This document shows positions 53,301-61,427 of a stretch of DNA of 64,000 bases, one piece after another. The notes under the pieces were generated by a model. The model was not told the DNA's origin, did no database searches, and worked only from the letters and a program-made list of their open reading frames with translations. A program made the translations under genes and the position numbers. How positions within the stretch are numbered: position 1 is the first letter of the stretch; each line of letters opens with the position of its first letter. The stretch comes from Terribacillus sp. FSL K6-0262 (GTDB taxonomy: Bacteria > Bacillota > Bacilli > Bacillales > Amphibacillaceae), in contig NZ_CP150277.1 of assembly GCF_037977385.1 (NCBI RefSeq), positions 1,279,001 to 1,343,000 of the forward strand, read 5' to 3'.

Positions 53301-53782
53301 TTCAGATTGCGGATATCAGTCCATATTTAACGACAGAGTTATACATTGTACCGATTGCCTTGCTAGTGCTGATCATTTTGCGTCTGTTCTTTTATGATCC
53401 GGCTGTGACGCCGCATATTGAGCTGATTTTGTTATCCATTGGCTTTGGTATTCTTGTGATAGATGGATTGTCTACAATGACGATTTATGATGCACTGTCC
53501 CTTGGCAGCCTCTCCTTGGCAGCAGCTGTCACCGGATTTTTACGGAAATATCGTGCATACTTCCTGACAGGGACCATCACCGTTGCATTTAATTTATTCT
53601 TCAACACCCGTATGCTCTGGGGCAGCGCACCTTGGTGGCTTTACCTTATCGGGGCAGGCTTACTCCTGATTGCTTCTGCCAGCTACATGGAATACCAGAA
53701 ACAAAAGCATGACAAAACCGCTGAATCCTTGCTGAAAGCCGTAAAATCAAAGTGGAGACAATGGCTGAAACAATACAAATAA
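50351..53782 (+). CDS. Giant polytopic membrane protein, DUF2157-like
   Basis: 1143 residues from the ATG at 50351, 6 nt after GGGGGTG; the longer frame from 50261 lacks a ribosome site. Residues 1-95 are hydrophilic with an SHOCT-like helix (FEQKLQDLFAQGYISKETYGSVL, about 14-36) and a Gln/Ala/Pro-rich linker; the rest is about 30 successive hydrophobic helices with almost no large loops. The segment IMLFFGGLYLGTSNWGNFSSLGKVLLI resembles the DUF2157 entry. Its function is not known to me. No partner gene is adjacent. A short basic tail ends the protein. Confidence 0.7.
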   Translation: MDNTPPDKSGDLFEQKLQDLFAQGYISKETYGSVLTGYRTKRIGDASAQAKKASPPEQQTAAATEQMQVLRKPAMTSHASVSPKPIKQKTPEQIRERNLTIILVLGIIMLFFGGLYLGTSNWGNFSSLGKVLLISLIPFLFAGLSYTSYKVAIPQTAFAFLMLAALFVPIVIFSASYYQLFGSYLSFGGDGAALIGTIAAFGCTALYYSVAARTGSKAFIWVTYAGLSTTLISALLYVTTTYSAFLFCLQLANILLLLFERRIRKSFRLEALQHYWPYYLQMKLGTEAIITILLMSSAITYDLTLLLIGISALILAAKNFSRLYHFGFMAFTLISGILLLLEIDSYFNMFLGQFLSIGFILVLLTWNLPRWMQIVYECLIHAINGFLFIIFTVLIYYFTFDWAYLIGILFLLLQYTVWTAASRNVHYSYPSVGLLLVVVYWLLYMVGAPIWLRTSIFATLAFIGLAYCYIWPQKTILKPFQGSLIWTSVGLVIPLFLVNHQHGFYEANSYLLLLMAAAGFFCYSKENNEIVLISKIITPVSLIAALYLGGYRLYTENEFYQQQFGISGHATLIAMIALAIAFLCRKYQYRPLFLSFFLTGQILQGLAALIAILSWNLPSITVTAVTLVNVGIQFIALAIFRKHPLWAAVLCSMIVSYASLQNLLGIEGPNAAAGSIIACALLLFAGSFFIQRRTLIGAVYFFWCSHAVAVFAIMWVFLAQSLELIPPAWLFLPLAQFVFSAHRAPRVAEKFIFANVSIFMIFILAITHLYQYTSLTHPMTLAAALTAICTASVYALLPKWRNFLRLSLLAIYNSMLLFALMELAILFSWQIILLSIIVGSIAVYQQYKWRLDLVSSCTLFLLLAIILLYGTIGEGIRTAYLLLAGAIGLAVVSFSNYRSFVAKTDKDSVWNRVDIYRISAIVYAFIGSLAGVIAYESGLADTLFGLTVPALLFAIGRYTAPAAEKRYIRLSAIISCLYPYILALQIADISPYLTTELYIVPIALLVLIILRLFFYDPAVTPHIELILLSIGFGILVIDGLSTMTIYDALSLGSLSLAAAVTGFLRKYRAYFLTGTITVAFNLFFNTRMLWGSAPWWLYLIGAGLLLIASASYMEYQKQKHDKTAESLLKAVKSKWRQWLKQYK

Positions 53783-53820
53783 AAAATGAGCAGCTGTCTG
53801 CAAAAGACAGCTGCTTTATT
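53781..53820. terminator. Bidirectional terminator
   Basis: Stem GCAGCTGTCT/AGACAGCTGC with a 5-nt loop, A and T runs on both sides; between the convergent membrane protein and AKR genes. Confidence 0.8.
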
Positions 53821-53824
53821 TTGA

Positions 53825-54652
53825 TCAGAAATCAAATTCATCCGGGTGCGGTCCGCTGCGCGTACCATCATCCAATTGGTCCAAACGCTCCATATCCGCT
53901 GGATCAATCTCAAAATCAAAGATATCTTTGTTTTCGATGATCCTTCTATCTGTCATCGATTTCGGGATTGTGATACCACCATGCTCGATATCCCAGCGAA
54001 GAACGATTTGTGCCGGAGACTTGCTGTATTTTCCAGATAGCTCCTGGAGCAATGGATGTCCTAGGAGTTCACCGTTCATAAGCGGAGACCACGCTTCCAG
54101 CAGTATTCCCTTACCTTCCATATACGCCCGAAGTTCTTCTTGGATCAGACGGGGATGGAATTCTACCTGATTGACTGCAGGCACGATGGATGCGGTACTT
54201 AGCAATTCTTCCAAATGATGCACTTGGAAGTTGCTGACGCCGATCGCCTTCACTTTCTCATCTTTGTAAAGTTCCTCCAGTGCTCGATAAGGCTCTTTGA
54301 ACTTATCTTTTCCCGGCCAGTGAATCAAATAAAGGTCCAAATAGTCCAGCTGCATCTTTTCCAGACTTTCGTCATAAGCTGCTTTCGTCTGGTCGGACGT
54401 CAGGCCTGCATTCCACACTTTAGAGGTGACAAACAACTCATCCCTTTTCACAATCCCTGCTTCAATGGCCCGATTGATCCCTTCCCCGACACTTGCTTCA
54501 TTACCATAAATCGCCGCTGTATCAATGCTGCGATAGCCTTGTTCGATGGCAAAATAAACCTTATCAGCCAGTTCATTTCCATCTTTTACACGAAAGACGC
54601 CGTAACCTAGCATCGGCATAGAATTGCCATTATTGAGCTTTACTGATTTCAT
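53825..54652 (-). CDS. ytbE: Aldo/keto reductase (YtbE-like)
   Basis: 275 residues. Catalytic tetrad Asp44, Tyr49 (SIDTAAIYGNE), Lys78 (VTSKVWN), His111 (YLIHWPG); NADPH-binding IPKSMTDRRIIENKDIFDF near the C terminus. Members of AKR5G (YtbE, YvgN) reduce methylglyoxal and other aldehydes. The start overlaps the upstream MFS gene by 23 nt, and the order matches the B. subtilis ytcD/ytbD-ytbE locus. Confidence 0.9.
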   Translation of the reverse strand: MKSVKLNNGNSMPMLGYGVFRVKDGNELADKVYFAIEQGYRSIDTAAIYGNEASVGEGINRAIEAGIVKRDELFVTSKVWNAGLTSDQTKAAYDESLEKMQLDYLDLYLIHWPGKDKFKEPYRALEELYKDEKVKAIGVSNFQVHHLEELLSTASIVPAVNQVEFHPRLIQEELRAYMEGKGILLEAWSPLMNGELLGHPLLQELSGKYSKSPAQIVLRWDIEHGGITIPKSMTDRRIIENKDIFDFEIDPADMERLDQLDDGTRSGPHPDEFDF

Positions 54653-55829
54653 GAGATATTTCTCCTTTGTTTTCCAATTTCCTCGAAATTGCCGTTAAAC
54701 CGACTGCTGCTGCAACCATGATGGCCGCTACCCAGCTTGTATGGAGGAGATCGAATTGATCCGTGATTACTCCACCCAAATAAGAGCCAAGGGCAATACC
54801 GGCATTGAAAGCAGCTATATTCCAAGCAGATGCAACATCGACTGCCTGCGGTGCAAGCCGCTCCGCAAGCACAACGATATAGGATTGCAAACCTGGAACG
54901 TTCATGAACGCGAATAATCCCATCAGCAATATAAAGATCAAACCGACCCATTTGACCGGCAGCGTGATATACAAAGCTGCCAGCACGACTGCTTGTATGA
55001 TGAACATATAAAATAAAGCATGGACGGGCCGTTTATTGGCAAGCTTACCTCCAGCAATATTTCCGATGGCAACTGCCACACCGTACACCAGCAGCAGCCA
55101 CGTCACTGTCTCTGGCTGGAATCCGCTTATTTGCTGCAGCAGTGGTGACAAATACGTAAAGACGACGAATGTACCACCATAGCCTAGCGCCGTGATGATA
55201 AGAACGAGCAAGATAGGCACCGATCGCAAAAGGCTCCCTTGATCTTTCAGATGTACTTTTACACCTTTAGGAAGGTTATTCGGCAGCAAAGCCAAATTAG
55301 CCAGCCCAGCGAAAAGTCCAATCACCACTATAAATAGAAATGCCAATCGCCAATCCAGCTGCTGCCCGATGAATGTACCGAATGGAACTCCGGTGATGGT
55401 GGCGACAGTAAGTCCTGTGAACATGATACTGATCGCTCCAGCCCGCTTATCCTGCGGAACCAGACTGGCAGCAATCGTCGAGCCGATCGACATGAATACG
55501 CCATGTGCCAAAGCTGATATGAAACGCGCCGCAAGTAAAATGGACATACTCGGAGCGGCAGCGGCTATACTATTACCTATCAAAAAGACTAGCACGACCA
55601 AAAGAAGCTGCTTCTTTTTCGGTATGCTGGAAAGCATCGGTGTCAGGATCGGAGCTCCGATAACGACCCCGATGGCATATAGGGATACGGTAAGTCCGGC
55701 CGCCTGCACTGATGATTGAAAGTCATCCGCAATCAGCGGCAACAGACCGACACTGATGAATTCTGTTGTGCCGATCGCAAAAGCTGTAATAGCCAAGGCG
55801 ATCAAGGCAAACGTTTGTTTTCCTTTCAT
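54630..55829 (-). CDS. ytbD: MFS efflux transporter (YtbD-like, AraJ/DHA1 type)
   Basis: 399 residues, 12 helices. FAIGTTEFISVGLLPLIADDF in helix 1, GAPILTPMLSSIPKKKQLL at the 2-3 loop and the NLALLPNNLP / AGIALGSYLGGVI segments match the YtbD/YdhP/AraJ family. Probable drug or sugar exporter. Divergent from the HxlR-type YtcD gene, which likely represses it through a GTAC-containing palindrome in the 137-nt gap; cotranscribed with ytbE. Confidence 0.88.
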   Translation of the reverse strand: MKGKQTFALIALAITAFAIGTTEFISVGLLPLIADDFQSSVQAAGLTVSLYAIGVVIGAPILTPMLSSIPKKKQLLLVVLVFLIGNSIAAAAPSMSILLAARFISALAHGVFMSIGSTIAASLVPQDKRAGAISIMFTGLTVATITGVPFGTFIGQQLDWRLAFLFIVVIGLFAGLANLALLPNNLPKGVKVHLKDQGSLLRSVPILLVLIITALGYGGTFVVFTYLSPLLQQISGFQPETVTWLLLVYGVAVAIGNIAGGKLANKRPVHALFYMFIIQAVVLAALYITLPVKWVGLIFILLMGLFAFMNVPGLQSYIVVLAERLAPQAVDVASAWNIAAFNAGIALGSYLGGVITDQFDLLHTSWVAAIMVAAAVGLTAISRKLENKGEISHEISKAQ

Positions 55830-55928
55830 ACTACGTTTCCTTTCCGTTCTTTTATCTCCCGCTTTTGCTGGAGTAATGATATTATGTCGTATAAGGTACA
55901 GCTTGAACAGTACGTACTTTTTTGTGCT

Positions 55929-55950
55929 ATAGGTACCTTTTAGTACCTAT
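55929..55950. promoter_or_regulatory. Perfect palindrome, candidate YtcD operator
   Basis: ATAGGTAC-N6-GTACCTAT, 16 nt before the ytcD TTG start; further GTAC cores at 55896, 55910 and 55914 upstream toward ytbD. HxlR dimers bind such GTAC-type dyads, so this likely mediates autoregulation and ytbDE control. Confidence 0.5.
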
Positions 55951-55966
55951 TAAAGGAGGAAATAGC

Positions 55967-56326
55967 TTGAAGAAAAAATATAATATATCCGTGGAAGCAA
56001 CGCTGGAAGTAATCGGCGGGAAGTGGAAGACTGTCATCCTATGTCATCTGACGCATGGAAAGAGAAGAACGAGCGAATTGAAGAGGCTCATGCCGAATAT
56101 CTCCCAGAAAATGCTCACTCAGCAGCTTCGGGAATTGGAAGCAGATGGAATCATCAACCGAATTCAATATCACGAACTTCCGCCGCGAGTCGAATATGAG
56201 CTTAGTGAATATGGATGGAGTCTGAAAGGAATTCTCGATTCCTTATGCAGCTGGGGGGAATCACATATCGTCAAAGTGTATGGCAATAAAGAGGACTATC
56301 TCGAAAAAACATATCTGAACGAATAA
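55967..56326 (+). CDS. ytcD: HxlR-family regulator (YtcD-like)
   Basis: 119 residues from a TTG at 55967, 6 nt after AAAGGAGG. HxlR fold: VEATLEVIGGKWKTVILCHLTHGKRRTSELKRLMPNISQKMLTQQLRELEADGIINRI and the wing PPRVEYELSEYGWSL. A Cys in the second helix (VILCHLT) is not in the N-terminal sensing position. Divergent from ytbD-ytbE, matching the B. subtilis gene order, so it probably regulates them. Confidence 0.9.
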   Translation: MKKKYNISVEATLEVIGGKWKTVILCHLTHGKRRTSELKRLMPNISQKMLTQQLRELEADGIINRIQYHELPPRVEYELSEYGWSLKGILDSLCSWGESHIVKVYGNKEDYLEKTYLNE

Positions 56327-56362
56327 AAAACAGCTATAGCAAGAACGCTATAGCTGTTTTAT
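56325..56362. terminator. Bidirectional terminator
   Basis: Stem AAACAGCTATAGC/GCTATAGCTGTTT with a 6-nt loop between convergent ytcD and ptsG. Confidence 0.85.
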
Positions 56363-58459
56363 TTAGAATGTATCGATATTCACTTTGTTATGCTGCTCTG
56401 CTTTGACTTGCTCGCCTTCTTGGAAAGCAACCCTCTCGGCAGCCCCTAGATTCGTGAATACTACTGGTGTGAGCAAGGAAGGCACTTGTGTTTTCAATTT
56501 GGGAATATCCGCTTCTAAAAGCTGCTGGCCTGCAGTGACCCGGTCTCCCTCTTTCACGAAGACCTCGAAACCTGCCCCTTTCAGATTAACTGTTTCCAAA
56601 CCGATATGGATCAGCACTTCACGGCCGTTATCTGACAGTAGTCCAATCGCATGCTTCGTCGGGAAAACATTGATCACTTTCCCATTCACCGGAGAAACAA
56701 CCGTGCCATCAATCGGCTCGATGGCGAATCCATCGCCCATCATCCTCTCCGAGAACACCTCATCCGGCACATCCTCCAAGGAACGCAGCGTCCCGGACAT
56801 CGGGATGACAAAGACATTCGCTTTTGGGTCGAATGGGAGCGGGTCTCCCATGCCGCTCTCGACCTGCCGGCCGCCTTCTGCCGCAGAAGCAGCCTCGATT
56901 TGAGATCTTGGTATCTTTCCAAGCATGATATCCTGCATCTGTTCTTTCAGGCCTTCCGATATCGGTCCAAAAATCGCCTGCATATTGTTGCCGATTTCCA
57001 GTACTCCTGTGGCACCAAGTTTCTTCAATGCATCTTTATCGACTTTATTTTTATCATTCACTGTTACCCGAAGACGTGTGATACAGGAATCCAAATGTTT
57101 GATATTTTCTTTATCTCCCATCGCCTCGAGCACGTGATACGCCAATCCTCCAATATGGGCGTTATTCCCGTTTGCTTCTTCCCCCGTTCCTTTTTCACGA
57201 CCTGGCGTCATGAGATCGAATTTACGGATGGCGAATCGGAATACGGAATAGTAGATTACCGCAATAGCCAGACCTACTGGAATGACCAGCCACCAATCCG
57301 TCCTGTTCGGGAGGATTCCATACAGGAAGAAATCAATGAATCCACCGGAGAATGTCATTCCGACTTTAATATCCAGCATGTACATCGTCATATAGGAGAT
57401 TCCAGCCAATACACAGTGTACTGCGTACAATAGTGGTGCCACGAACAGGAAAGAGAACTCAAGCGGTTCGGTGATTCCTGTCAAGAAGGAAGTCAGTGCC
57501 GCTGAACCCATCAAGCCAGCCACAACCTTCTTCCTTGCCGGGCTTGCTTCGTGATAAATAGCCAAAGCTGCAGCCGGCAAACCGAACAGCATGAACGGAT
57601 ATCTGCCAGTCATGAATGTACCTGCCGTCAGCTCTGCTCCATCCCTGATTTGCGCCATGAAAATACGCTGATCCCCGCGGATCAGCTCTCCTGCCGTATT
57701 CGTATAGCTGAAGAACTCATACCAGAACGGCGAATAGAAGATATGATGCAACCCAAATGGAATCAATGCTCGCTCGATAACACCGAAAATGAAGGCTGTA
57801 AGCGTCATATTGGATGATAACAGACCGTTTGAGAAGCTATTCAAAGCCTGTTGGATCGGCGGCCAGACAACCAGCATCCCCAGACCGAGAGCCAACGAGG
57901 CTATCGATGTGACAATCGGGACAAAGCGTTTACCGGCGAAAAAGCCCAGATACTGCGGCAATTCAATCTTATAGAATTTATTGAACATGATAGCTGCCAG
58001 CACCCCGACTATGATACCGCCGAATACCCCGGTGGCGAGCGTCGGTATCCCGAGCATCGTTGCATAGGCTGGATGATTTCCCGTGAAAAATTCTGCCCGT
58101 TCCACAGTATCCGCCGGAATGCTCCCATTAGCGATGAGCACCGCACTCATCGTCACGTTCATGATCAGATAACCGATGATCGCAGCAATACCTGCTACGC
58201 CATCACCATTGGCAAGCCCGATGGCAACTCCAACCGCAAATAACAGCGGCAAGTTAGCAAAGACGATATCCCCCGCACTTTGCATGACAGAAGCAATGAG
58301 CTGGACCCATGTGCTATTAAGGATTCCGATATTCCCTATCAAGTCAGGATTCTGGAGTGCATCCCCCATTGCGAGCAAAATACCGGCTGCAGGCAGTATC
58401 GCAACAGGAAGCATGAGTGCCCGGCCGATTTTCTGCAAGATACCAAAAGCGTTTTTCAT
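56363..58459 (-). CDS. ptsG: PTS glucose-specific enzyme IICBA
   Basis: 698 residues from the ATG at 58459, one less than B. subtilis PtsG; frame open to 58549. EIIC (about 1-415) begins FGILQKIGRALMLPVAILPAAGILLAMG and has GITEPLEFSFLFVAP; EIIB carries the phosphorylated Cys459 (LDSCITRLRV); EIIA carries His618 (VLIHIGLETV) with GTVVSPVNGKV before it. It imports and phosphorylates glucose. The leader contains a RAT-like element for the upstream-encoded GlcT antiterminator. Confidence 0.93.
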   Translation of the reverse strand: MKNAFGILQKIGRALMLPVAILPAAGILLAMGDALQNPDLIGNIGILNSTWVQLIASVMQSAGDIVFANLPLLFAVGVAIGLANGDGVAGIAAIIGYLIMNVTMSAVLIANGSIPADTVERAEFFTGNHPAYATMLGIPTLATGVFGGIIVGVLAAIMFNKFYKIELPQYLGFFAGKRFVPIVTSIASLALGLGMLVVWPPIQQALNSFSNGLLSSNMTLTAFIFGVIERALIPFGLHHIFYSPFWYEFFSYTNTAGELIRGDQRIFMAQIRDGAELTAGTFMTGRYPFMLFGLPAAALAIYHEASPARKKVVAGLMGSAALTSFLTGITEPLEFSFLFVAPLLYAVHCVLAGISYMTMYMLDIKVGMTFSGGFIDFFLYGILPNRTDWWLVIPVGLAIAVIYYSVFRFAIRKFDLMTPGREKGTGEEANGNNAHIGGLAYHVLEAMGDKENIKHLDSCITRLRVTVNDKNKVDKDALKKLGATGVLEIGNNMQAIFGPISEGLKEQMQDIMLGKIPRSQIEAASAAEGGRQVESGMGDPLPFDPKANVFVIPMSGTLRSLEDVPDEVFSERMMGDGFAIEPIDGTVVSPVNGKVINVFPTKHAIGLLSDNGREVLIHIGLETVNLKGAGFEVFVKEGDRVTAGQQLLEADIPKLKTQVPSLLTPVVFTNLGAAERVAFQEGEQVKAEQHNKVNIDTF

Positions 58460-58540
58460 CCTATTCATCTCCCATCTCCCCAGAGTCATGACAACGGTTT
58501 CACCCAAGGTCAATAAAAAAAGACACGAGAGATAAAGATG

Positions 58541-58610
58541 GTAACACAAAAAGAATGAAATTCTTCTTGCGCATCCTTAATCCCCATGCCTGATCAAATC
58601 AGTTACACGT
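58541..58610 (-). promoter_or_regulatory. RNA antiterminator (RAT) and terminator leader of ptsG
   Basis: On the minus strand ACGTGTAACTGATTTGATCA (58591-58610) continues as GGCATGGGG, closely resembling the GlcT-binding RAT of B. subtilis ptsG. A weak hairpin AAGAAT-N3-ATTCTT followed by T residues (58548-58565) sits downstream as the candidate terminator. GlcT binding would stabilise RAT and allow read-through into ptsG. Confidence 0.65.
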
Positions 58611-58626
58611 ACATTTGCAATGCACA

Positions 58627-59469
58627 TTATATTTTATTGGTCAAACGGTACAGATGCAAAGTGAGATAGACTGCCTCTGCTTCTGGCACTGGACGTTTTA
58701 ACGTATGCTGTAATATTTTGACTAGCTTCCACGCAGTATTATAGCACAGCGGATATTCGGTTTTCAATAGATTCATGATCTTTTCAGGCTCCCGGACCTC
58801 CTCTTCCCGTTTTATCCGGTCGATTGCAAAACGGAGATGGCGGACAAGCCTTATATAATTGATGCTTTCCCGATCCACTGTAATATCCAGACTCGCTTCG
58901 ATGACCTTGAACATCTGTGCAATCAGCCTTGTATATTGACTGAGCTCCCCTACCGGCTGGTTGATACAGGCACTGTGGATATGCAGGGCAATAAAACCGA
59001 TTTCCCCCTCCGGCAGGTGGATACCGAGCCTTTCATTCAAAAGGGATACCGCCTCACTGGCAACGCTGTATTCCTTGGGATAGATGAATTTTGTTTCAAC
59101 AGCAAAGGGATTCTTGATACCCAGCCCCTCTTCCAGACGTTTCATCGCAAAAGCCAAATGATCCGTCAATCCAATGTGGATATGCTCATTCAGCGGCTGG
59201 TCCATCCGCTCTGCAATCAAATGGATCACATCATTCATCACCGCAACCAATTCTTCATCGATATGATCCAGCATCTTCTTGTAGCTGTTCTGTTCCTTCT
59301 CATCCTGAAGCACAAACAGCTTTTCAAAGTCGCCTTCTACCAGTGTGCTGCCTGCTTTCTTTCCGAAACCGATGCCTTTACCGATCAGCACGACTTCTTT
59401 TTTCTCCTCATTTTCGGCAATCAGTACATTATTATTCAATACCTTTTGGACAGAAAAGGATTTCCCCAT
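58627..59469 (-). CDS. glcT: Transcriptional antiterminator GlcT (BglG/LicT family)
   Basis: 280 residues: RNA-binding CAT domain (1-57, SVQKVLNNNVLIAENEEKKEVVLIGKGIGFGKKAG), PRD1 (about 65-170) with DHLAFAMKRLEEG and FIALHIHSA, and PRD2 (about 175-280) with the conserved RHLRFAIDRI and LTLHLYRL. Histidines in both PRDs are phosphorylated by PTS proteins to tune activity. The gene precedes ptsG, separated by 167 nt containing the RAT leader, as in B. subtilis. Confidence 0.93.
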   Translation of the reverse strand: MGKSFSVQKVLNNNVLIAENEEKKEVVLIGKGIGFGKKAGSTLVEGDFEKLFVLQDEKEQNSYKKMLDHIDEELVAVMNDVIHLIAERMDQPLNEHIHIGLTDHLAFAMKRLEEGLGIKNPFAVETKFIYPKEYSVASEAVSLLNERLGIHLPEGEIGFIALHIHSACINQPVGELSQYTRLIAQMFKVIEASLDITVDRESINYIRLVRHLRFAIDRIKREEEVREPEKIMNLLKTEYPLCYNTAWKLVKILQHTLKRPVPEAEAVYLTLHLYRLTNKI

Positions 59470-59594
59470 AGACTTTCTCCTTTTTTATTCATACCGACAT
59501 TGTAATAGATATTTAGTCCTTTGTGTAACTTTTTTGAATCCGCTTTCTTTCCTATATAGAAAAAATGCATAGCTATTTTCTGCTATACACTTCT

Positions 59595-60089
59595 TTATAC
59601 TGGCTCAGGTATCGATGTATGCAATAATAAATCCGCGAAATTACGCGTTACTGGCAAGGCATCATCCAAGCTCCGGGAAGTTCCGTATGCATAAAGGAAG
59701 GGACTATGTTTCTTTTTCCTGATTGCAACCCTAAAGCTTGCTTCCTTATATTTTTCCCGGATATCCATACAAGCCAGCAGCTGGTCGAATGTCAGAATGG
59801 CGATTTCTCCCCCAAGAAGGTCTTTTTTACTGCAAATCAGGACGAAAAGCTGTTCCCGATCTTCATCGGACCATTGCAGCAGCCGCTCCCTTTCCTCTTC
59901 CGAAAACCGAAAATTCCATGTATTGGTCGTACTAGTCGCGTACTTGGAGTACACTTTCATCCGATTCGAGCGTGTCTCAAGCTGGTAGACCCGCCTTTCC
60001 TTACTTTCCTCGATCAATGCCGGCACAATCTGCATGGATACCAGTTTGGATAGGAAGGCACCATAATAATAATCATATTTATTCAGCAT
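59595..60089 (-). CDS. Hypothetical protein, 164 residues
   Basis: Not recognised. A soluble, charged protein starting MLNKYDYYYGAFLSKLVSMQ. The pattern of beta strands with VYSKYATSTTNTWNFRFSEEE, QLFVLICSKKDLLGGEIAILTFDQLLACMD and FRVAIRKKKHSPFLYAYGTSR resembles restriction-endonuclease-like or DUF-type alpha/beta folds, but no catalytic motif is clear. The ATG follows GGAGCAATG. Single gene between glcT and the Old Yellow Enzyme gene. Confidence 0.6.
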   Translation of the reverse strand: MLNKYDYYYGAFLSKLVSMQIVPALIEESKERRVYQLETRSNRMKVYSKYATSTTNTWNFRFSEEERERLLQWSDEDREQLFVLICSKKDLLGGEIAILTFDQLLACMDIREKYKEASFRVAIRKKKHSPFLYAYGTSRSLDDALPVTRNFADLLLHTSIPEPV

Positions 60090-60256
60090 ACTATCATTGC
60101 TCCTGTCTACGTTGTTTCAACAGTATAGCATGACAGCAATATATTTTGCAGATCAGTCTGTTACAAATAATAACTCGCTTACGAATGAGCATTTTGTTTG
60201 CTACCTTTTTCACAAGTCTCTAGAATAAATTCCATACAAAGGAGGAATAGTTACCA

Positions 60257-61366
60257 ATGAATGAAAAATACGCTTCTCTATTCGAAAGCTTGACATTACC
60301 AAATGGCGTTACGTTGAAAAATCGCTTCGTACTCGCTCCGATGACTCATTACTCTTCGAATCCTGATGGTACGATTTCCGATCAGGAGCTTCCATATATC
60401 GCACAACGTTCCAAGGATATCGGCATGGTCATCACTGCTGCATCCAATGTATCCGACAGTGGCAAGGCCTTCCCTGGACAGCCTTCGATCGCTCATGATA
60501 CAGATATTCCCGGCTTGAAAAAGCAGGCGGAAACCATCAAGGCTGAAGGTGCCAAAGCAATCATCCAGCTTCACCATGGCGGACGCGAAGCTGTGGCAGA
60601 CCTTGTTCCTAACGGAGACGTTGTGGCACCAAGTGCAGTTGAAAAAGAAGGTGCTGCCACTCCGCGAGCACTGGAAACAGCGGAAGTACAGCAAATCGTC
60701 GATGATTTCGGCGAAGCTGCCCGCCGTGCCATCGAAGCAGGCTTCGACGGTGTCGAAATCCATGGTGCGAACGGCTATATCATCCAGCAGTTCTACTCTC
60801 CATTCTCCAATCGCCGCAATGATGAATGGGGAGAGCGTCTGCGCTTTCCTATGGCTGTCATCGACAAAGTCACAGAAACAGTCAAAAAGCATGGCACCAA
60901 AGAATTCATCGTCGGTTACCGTTTCTCCCCGGAAGAGCCGGAAACACCGGGATTGACAATGAAAGAAACGCTTGAACTGATGGATGCCCTGGTGGAAAAA
61001 CCATTGGATTACCTGCATGTATCTTTGATGGACTTCCATTCCACTGCACGACGCGGTGCTGATACGAATGCAAAACGCATCGATTTGCTTCAAGAACGAA
61101 TCGATGACAGAATTCCTTTGATTGGTGTCGGTTCCTTGTATTCCGCTGAAGACGTAGCCGCTGCCAAAGCTACTGGTGTTCCGCTGATCGCAATGGGCCG
61201 TGAACTGCTGATCGATCCGGAATTCGTCACCAAACTCAAAGAAGGGCGCGAAGACGAAATCATCCGCCTGATCGACCCTGCCCGCGAAGACCGCCACGGC
61301 ATTCCGGAACCGCTTTGGAATATCATCCTGCAGACAAAAGGCTGGGTTCCGACCAAAGCAGAGTAA
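60257..61366 (+). CDS. NADH:flavin oxidoreductase, Old Yellow Enzyme family
   Basis: 369 residues, single TIM-barrel without the FeS/FAD domains of dienoyl-CoA reductases. FMN site: RFVLAPMTHYSS, IQLHHGGREA and catalytic-pocket HGANGYIIQQFYSPFSNRRNDEWG, then IGVGSLYSAEDV and IAMGRELLIDPEF. Such enzymes reduce activated C=C bonds of enones or nitro compounds with NAD(P)H. AAAGGAGG precedes the ATG. A small protein gene follows after 61 nt, probably cotranscribed up to a shared terminator. Confidence 0.88.
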   Translation: MNEKYASLFESLTLPNGVTLKNRFVLAPMTHYSSNPDGTISDQELPYIAQRSKDIGMVITAASNVSDSGKAFPGQPSIAHDTDIPGLKKQAETIKAEGAKAIIQLHHGGREAVADLVPNGDVVAPSAVEKEGAATPRALETAEVQQIVDDFGEAARRAIEAGFDGVEIHGANGYIIQQFYSPFSNRRNDEWGERLRFPMAVIDKVTETVKKHGTKEFIVGYRFSPEEPETPGLTMKETLELMDALVEKPLDYLHVSLMDFHSTARRGADTNAKRIDLLQERIDDRIPLIGVGSLYSAEDVAAAKATGVPLIAMGRELLIDPEFVTKLKEGREDEIIRLIDPAREDRHGIPEPLWNIILQTKGWVPTKAE

Positions 61367-61427
61367 TAGCGAAGAACATCCTATTATGCTTTAATGGAAT
61401 AAAAGCGTTCGAAGGAGAGAGCCCAAT

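Noticed and set aside
60296..61297. 333-codon open frame on the minus strand opposite the Old Yellow Enzyme gene
   Set aside because: Fully antisense to a clear enzyme gene, no ribosome site, product rich in Cys, Phe and Arg without motifs; a by-product of codon bias.
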